From assembly GCA_009781925.1 (NCBI GenBank), contig WQUU01000107.1, forward strand, positions 1 to 13,789: a stretch of 13,789 nucleotides of DNA. Reading direction: 5' to 3'. Below are positions 12,174-13,789 of the stretch, piece after piece; position 1 is the stretch's first letter; the number at the start of each line of letters is the position of its first letter. Position numbers and translations under genes: made by a program. The DNA is from Bacillota bacterium (lineage in GTDB: Bacteria > Bacillota > Clostridia > Oscillospirales > Oscillospiraceae). The notes beneath the pieces were generated by a model, which ran no database searches, was not told the DNA's origin, and was given only the letters and a program-made list of their open reading frames with translations.

Positions 12174-12606
12174 CAGATTCACCACCTGTCTCGATCGCGC
12201 CTTCCCGCAGGATGAACTTTGTCTTGCAGGGCAGCTTGTGTCCGGCGAGGCGCATGGCCTCCCGGGCGGTCTCCTCGGAGATGCCGGCCATCTCAAACAG
12301 CACCCGGCCCGGTTTTACCACCGCGACCCAGTACTCGGGGGAGCCCTTACCGGAACCCATGCGGGTCTCGGCAGGTTTCTCCGTCACCGGCTTATCGGGA
12401 AAGATTTTGATCCAGACCTTGCCGCCGCGCTTTGTATAGCGGGTCATGGCGATACGGGCGGCCTCGATCTGATTGCTTGTGACCCAGCTGGGCTCCAAGG
12501 CCACGAGGCCGTAGTCCCCATAGGTGATCGTGTTCCCGCGGGTGGCTTTGCCGGTCATGCGCCCCCGGTGCACCCTGCGGTACTTGACTCTCTTCGGCGT
12601 AAGCAT
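12160..12606 (-). CDS. rplP: 50S ribosomal protein L16
   Basis: L16 organises the A-site finger and tRNA-binding region of the 50S. The 148-residue protein begins MLTPKRVKYRRVHRGRMTGK, then TRGNTITYGDYGLVALEPSW, with the signature GGKVWIKIFPDKPVTEKPAE and TRMGSGKGSPEYWVAVVKPG, and ends with LREGAIETGGESDEGK. Length is slightly above the usual ~137-144 because of the acidic tail. The ATG overlaps the rpsC stop by one base (TAATG), so it depends on reinitiation after rpsC with its repetitive 3' end. Confidence 0.98.
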   Translation of the reverse strand: MLTPKRVKYRRVHRGRMTGKATRGNTITYGDYGLVALEPSWVTSNQIEAARIAMTRYTKRGGKVWIKIFPDKPVTEKPAETRMGSGKGSPEYWVAVVKPGRVLFEMAGISEETAREAMRLAGHKLPCKTKFILREGAIETGGESDEGK

Positions 12607-13559
12607 TAACCGTTGCCTCCTTCCTTCGGCGCGGCCGGACGGGGCGGATGGGGCCCGGTTCCGCCGTAGCCGCCGCTCGGACGCGATCCGCCCTGGCCGC
12701 CGTAACCGCCGGAAGAGCGATTTCCGCCCTGACCGCCGTAGCCGCCGCCCGGACGATTTCCGCCCTGACCGCCGCGGTTTCCGCCCTGGCCGCCGTAGCC
12801 GCCGCGATTTCCACCGCCCTGGCCGCCGTCTCTCCGGTCACCGCCGCGCCGGTCATCCCGGCGTCTGTCGTCCCGGCGCCGGTCGTCCCGGCGGGTCATA
12901 TCCATGGTGCGCGGGGTGCTGCGCAGGGTTGTGGTCAGAATTTCGCCTTTGTAGATCCAGACCTTGACGCCGATCTTGCCGTAGGTGGTGTCCGCCTCGG
13001 CAAAGCCGTAGTCGATGTCGGCCCGGAGGGTCTGCAGGGGGATCGTCCCCTCGTGATAGCTCTCGCTGCGGGCGATCTCGGCGCCGCCGAGACGGCCCGC
13101 GACCATGATTTTGATGCCGCGCGCACCCATGCGCATGGCGCGTCCCATGGCGTTTTTCATCGCGCGCCTAAAACCGATGCGCCGCTCCAGCTGGGAGGCG
13201 ATGTTCTCCGCCACGAGCTGGGAATTGGTGTCCGGCGTGCGCACCTCGACGATGGAGAGGGCCACGGGCTTGCCGATCATCTTCTCGACAGACAGGCGCA
13301 GGCGCTCAATCTCCGCGCCGCCCTTGCCGATGACCACGCCGGGACGGGAGCAGTGAATATAGATGCGCACCTTGGCGCTGTCCCGCTCGATCTCGATTGT
13401 CGGCACCCCGGCGGCGTAAAGGGTCTTTTTGAGATATTTGCGGATGTTGTAGTCCTCGACCACCAGGTCGCCGACTTTGTCGTTGCGGGCAAACCAGCGG
13501 GAGTCCCAGTCCTTGATAATGCCCACGCGCAGGCCGTGCGGATGAACTTTCTGTCCCAT
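12606..13559 (-). CDS. rpsC: 30S ribosomal protein S3 with long RRDD and Gly/Tyr/Arg-repeat tail
   Basis: S3 lines the mRNA entry channel of the 30S and has helicase-related function. The first ~213 of 317 residues are standard: MGQKVHPHGLRVGIIKDWDS, the KH domain with the GxxG loop G78-K79-G80-G81 (PGVVIGKGGAEIERL), then the C-terminal domain with IMVAGRLGGAEIARSE and KVWIYKGEI. Bacterial S3 is usually about 210-235 residues. Here ~100 extra residues follow: RRDDRRRDDRRRDDRR at 223-238, then a glycine-rich part (245-300) built from GGYGGQGGNR-like units with tyrosines at 255, 274, 286 and 298, and a proline-rich end. The tail is expected to be disordered and to bind RNA. The reading frame is intact and leads into rplP. 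The ribosome binding site is GGGAG/AGGGGG at about 13564-13575. Confidence 0.96.
   Translation of the reverse strand: MGQKVHPHGLRVGIIKDWDSRWFARNDKVGDLVVEDYNIRKYLKKTLYAAGVPTIEIERDSAKVRIYIHCSRPGVVIGKGGAEIERLRLSVEKMIGKPVALSIVEVRTPDTNSQLVAENIASQLERRIGFRRAMKNAMGRAMRMGARGIKIMVAGRLGGAEIARSESYHEGTIPLQTLRADIDYGFAEADTTYGKIGVKVWIYKGEILTTTLRSTPRTMDMTRRDDRRRDDRRRDDRRGGDRRDGGQGGGNRGGYGGQGGNRGGQGGNRPGGGYGGQGGNRSSGGYGGQGGSRPSGGYGGTGPHPPRPAAPKEGGNG
12660..12827 (-). repeat. 36-base tandem repeats encoding the Gly/Tyr/Arg tail of S3
   Basis: CCGCCGTA occurs at 12661, 12697 and 12733, exactly 36 bases apart, and again at 12790. The units encode GGYGGQGGSRPS, GGYGGQGGNRSS and GGYGGQGGNRPG, with a shorter diverged set upstream in the protein. 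Units are multiples of three, so copy-number change keeps the frame. Confidence 0.85.
12846..12893 (-). repeat. 15-base tandem repeats encoding RRDDR in S3
   Basis: Three near-identical 15-base units (for example CGCCGGTCGTCCCGG on the plus strand) encode RRDDRRRDDRRRDDRR at residues 223-238. Differences are mostly silent third positions, so the repeat is kept at protein level and is not a very recent duplication. Confidence 0.82.
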
Positions 13560-13572
13560 ATTCTCCCGCCCC

Positions 13573-13789
13573 CTATTCTTCGTCTTCGTGCTCGGCCACG
13601 GCGATTGTGATGTGGCTGGAGCGCTTCTGGATGGTATACATACGGCCCTGGGCCCTGGGCATCTGCCGCTTGAGGATGGGGCCGGGATTTACATAGGCTT
13701 CGGAGACATAGAGATTTTCGGGATCCATCTCATGGTTGTTCTCCGCGTTGGAACAGGCGCTCTTCAGGAGCTTCAGCATGAGTTCTGAG
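13573..13789 (-). CDS. rplV: 50S ribosomal protein L22, C-terminal part (5' end outside window)
   Basis: L22 lines the exit tunnel with its beta-hairpin and is a macrolide-resistance locus. The visible ~72 residues read ...SELMLKLLKSACSNAENN, HEMDPENLYVSEAYVNPGPI, LKRQMPRAQGRMYTIQKRSS, HITIAVAEHEDEE, matching the C-terminal half with the RAQGR and KR-[ST]-SHI signature. The frame stays open to the window edge; the ATG at 13779 is internal. The stop at 13573 is 13 bases before rpsC. Confidence 0.97.
   Translation of the reverse strand, partial: SELMLKLLKSACSNAENNHEMDPENLYVSEAYVNPGPILKRQMPRAQGRMYTIQKRSSHITIAVAEHEDEE

Noticed and set aside
12660..12893. CRISPR-like direct repeats
   Set aside because: The repeats are in frame, adjacent without unique spacers, and encode the S3 tail.
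12648..13610. 320-codon open frame on the plus strand opposite rpsC
   Set aside because: Antisense shadow of rpsC with an Ala/Arg-rich product; no ribosome binding site of the kind used in the window.

Overview
This window is the distal three quarters of the S10-spc-alpha ribosomal protein superoperon of a GC-rich, low-G+C-type (Firmicutes) anaerobe, most likely a Clostridia of the Oscillospirales kind. The gene order, the KOW gene between map and infA, rpsD between rpsK and rpoA, a short zinc-type S14, a zinc-ribbon L24 and near-consensus AGGAGG ribosome binding sites all point there. The taxonomic placement is inference from gene order and protein features, not from a search.

Layout. Positions 2-472 (+) hold the 3' part of hypE, the [NiFe]-hydrogenase maturation factor, followed after 14 bases by a GNAT acetyltransferase (487-981, +) that is clearly more AT-rich. 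A perfect 12-bp hairpin at 998-1040 separates this pair from the convergent ribosomal operon. Everything from 1054 to 13789 is on the minus strand. In transcription order it is rplV (partial) - rpsC - rplP - rpmC - rpsQ - rplN - rplX - rplE - rpsN(Zn) - rpsH - rplF - rplR - rpsE - rpmD - rplO - secY - adk - map - KOW protein - infA - rpmJ - rpsM - rpsK - rpsD - rpoA - rplQ.

The genes form one translation module: 30S and 50S proteins, the SecY channel, adenylate kinase, methionine aminopeptidase, IF-1 and the RNA polymerase alpha subunit. Spacing is very tight (0-19 bases for most pairs, 1-base TAATG overlaps at rpsC/rplP and adk/map, a 14-base overlap at rplP/rpmC), so translational coupling is likely. 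No promoter was recognised; transcription presumably enters from beyond position 13789.

Three gaps are much longer than the rest and each carries a compact double-hairpin element with GTAGGG...CCCTAC ends (1443-1511, 6038-6116, 10111-10173). Stem sequences differ between copies yet each stays self-complementary, which is the most interesting non-coding signal here. The most interesting coding signal is in rpsC: after a normal ~213-residue S3 core comes a ~100-residue tail of RRDDR repeats and then Tyr/Gly/Arg-rich 12-residue repeats resembling eukaryotic RGG/RG tails. Smaller points are a 15-base tandem duplication at the start of rpmD, TTG starts for secY and infA, and an all-zinc set of S4, S14, L24 and L36.
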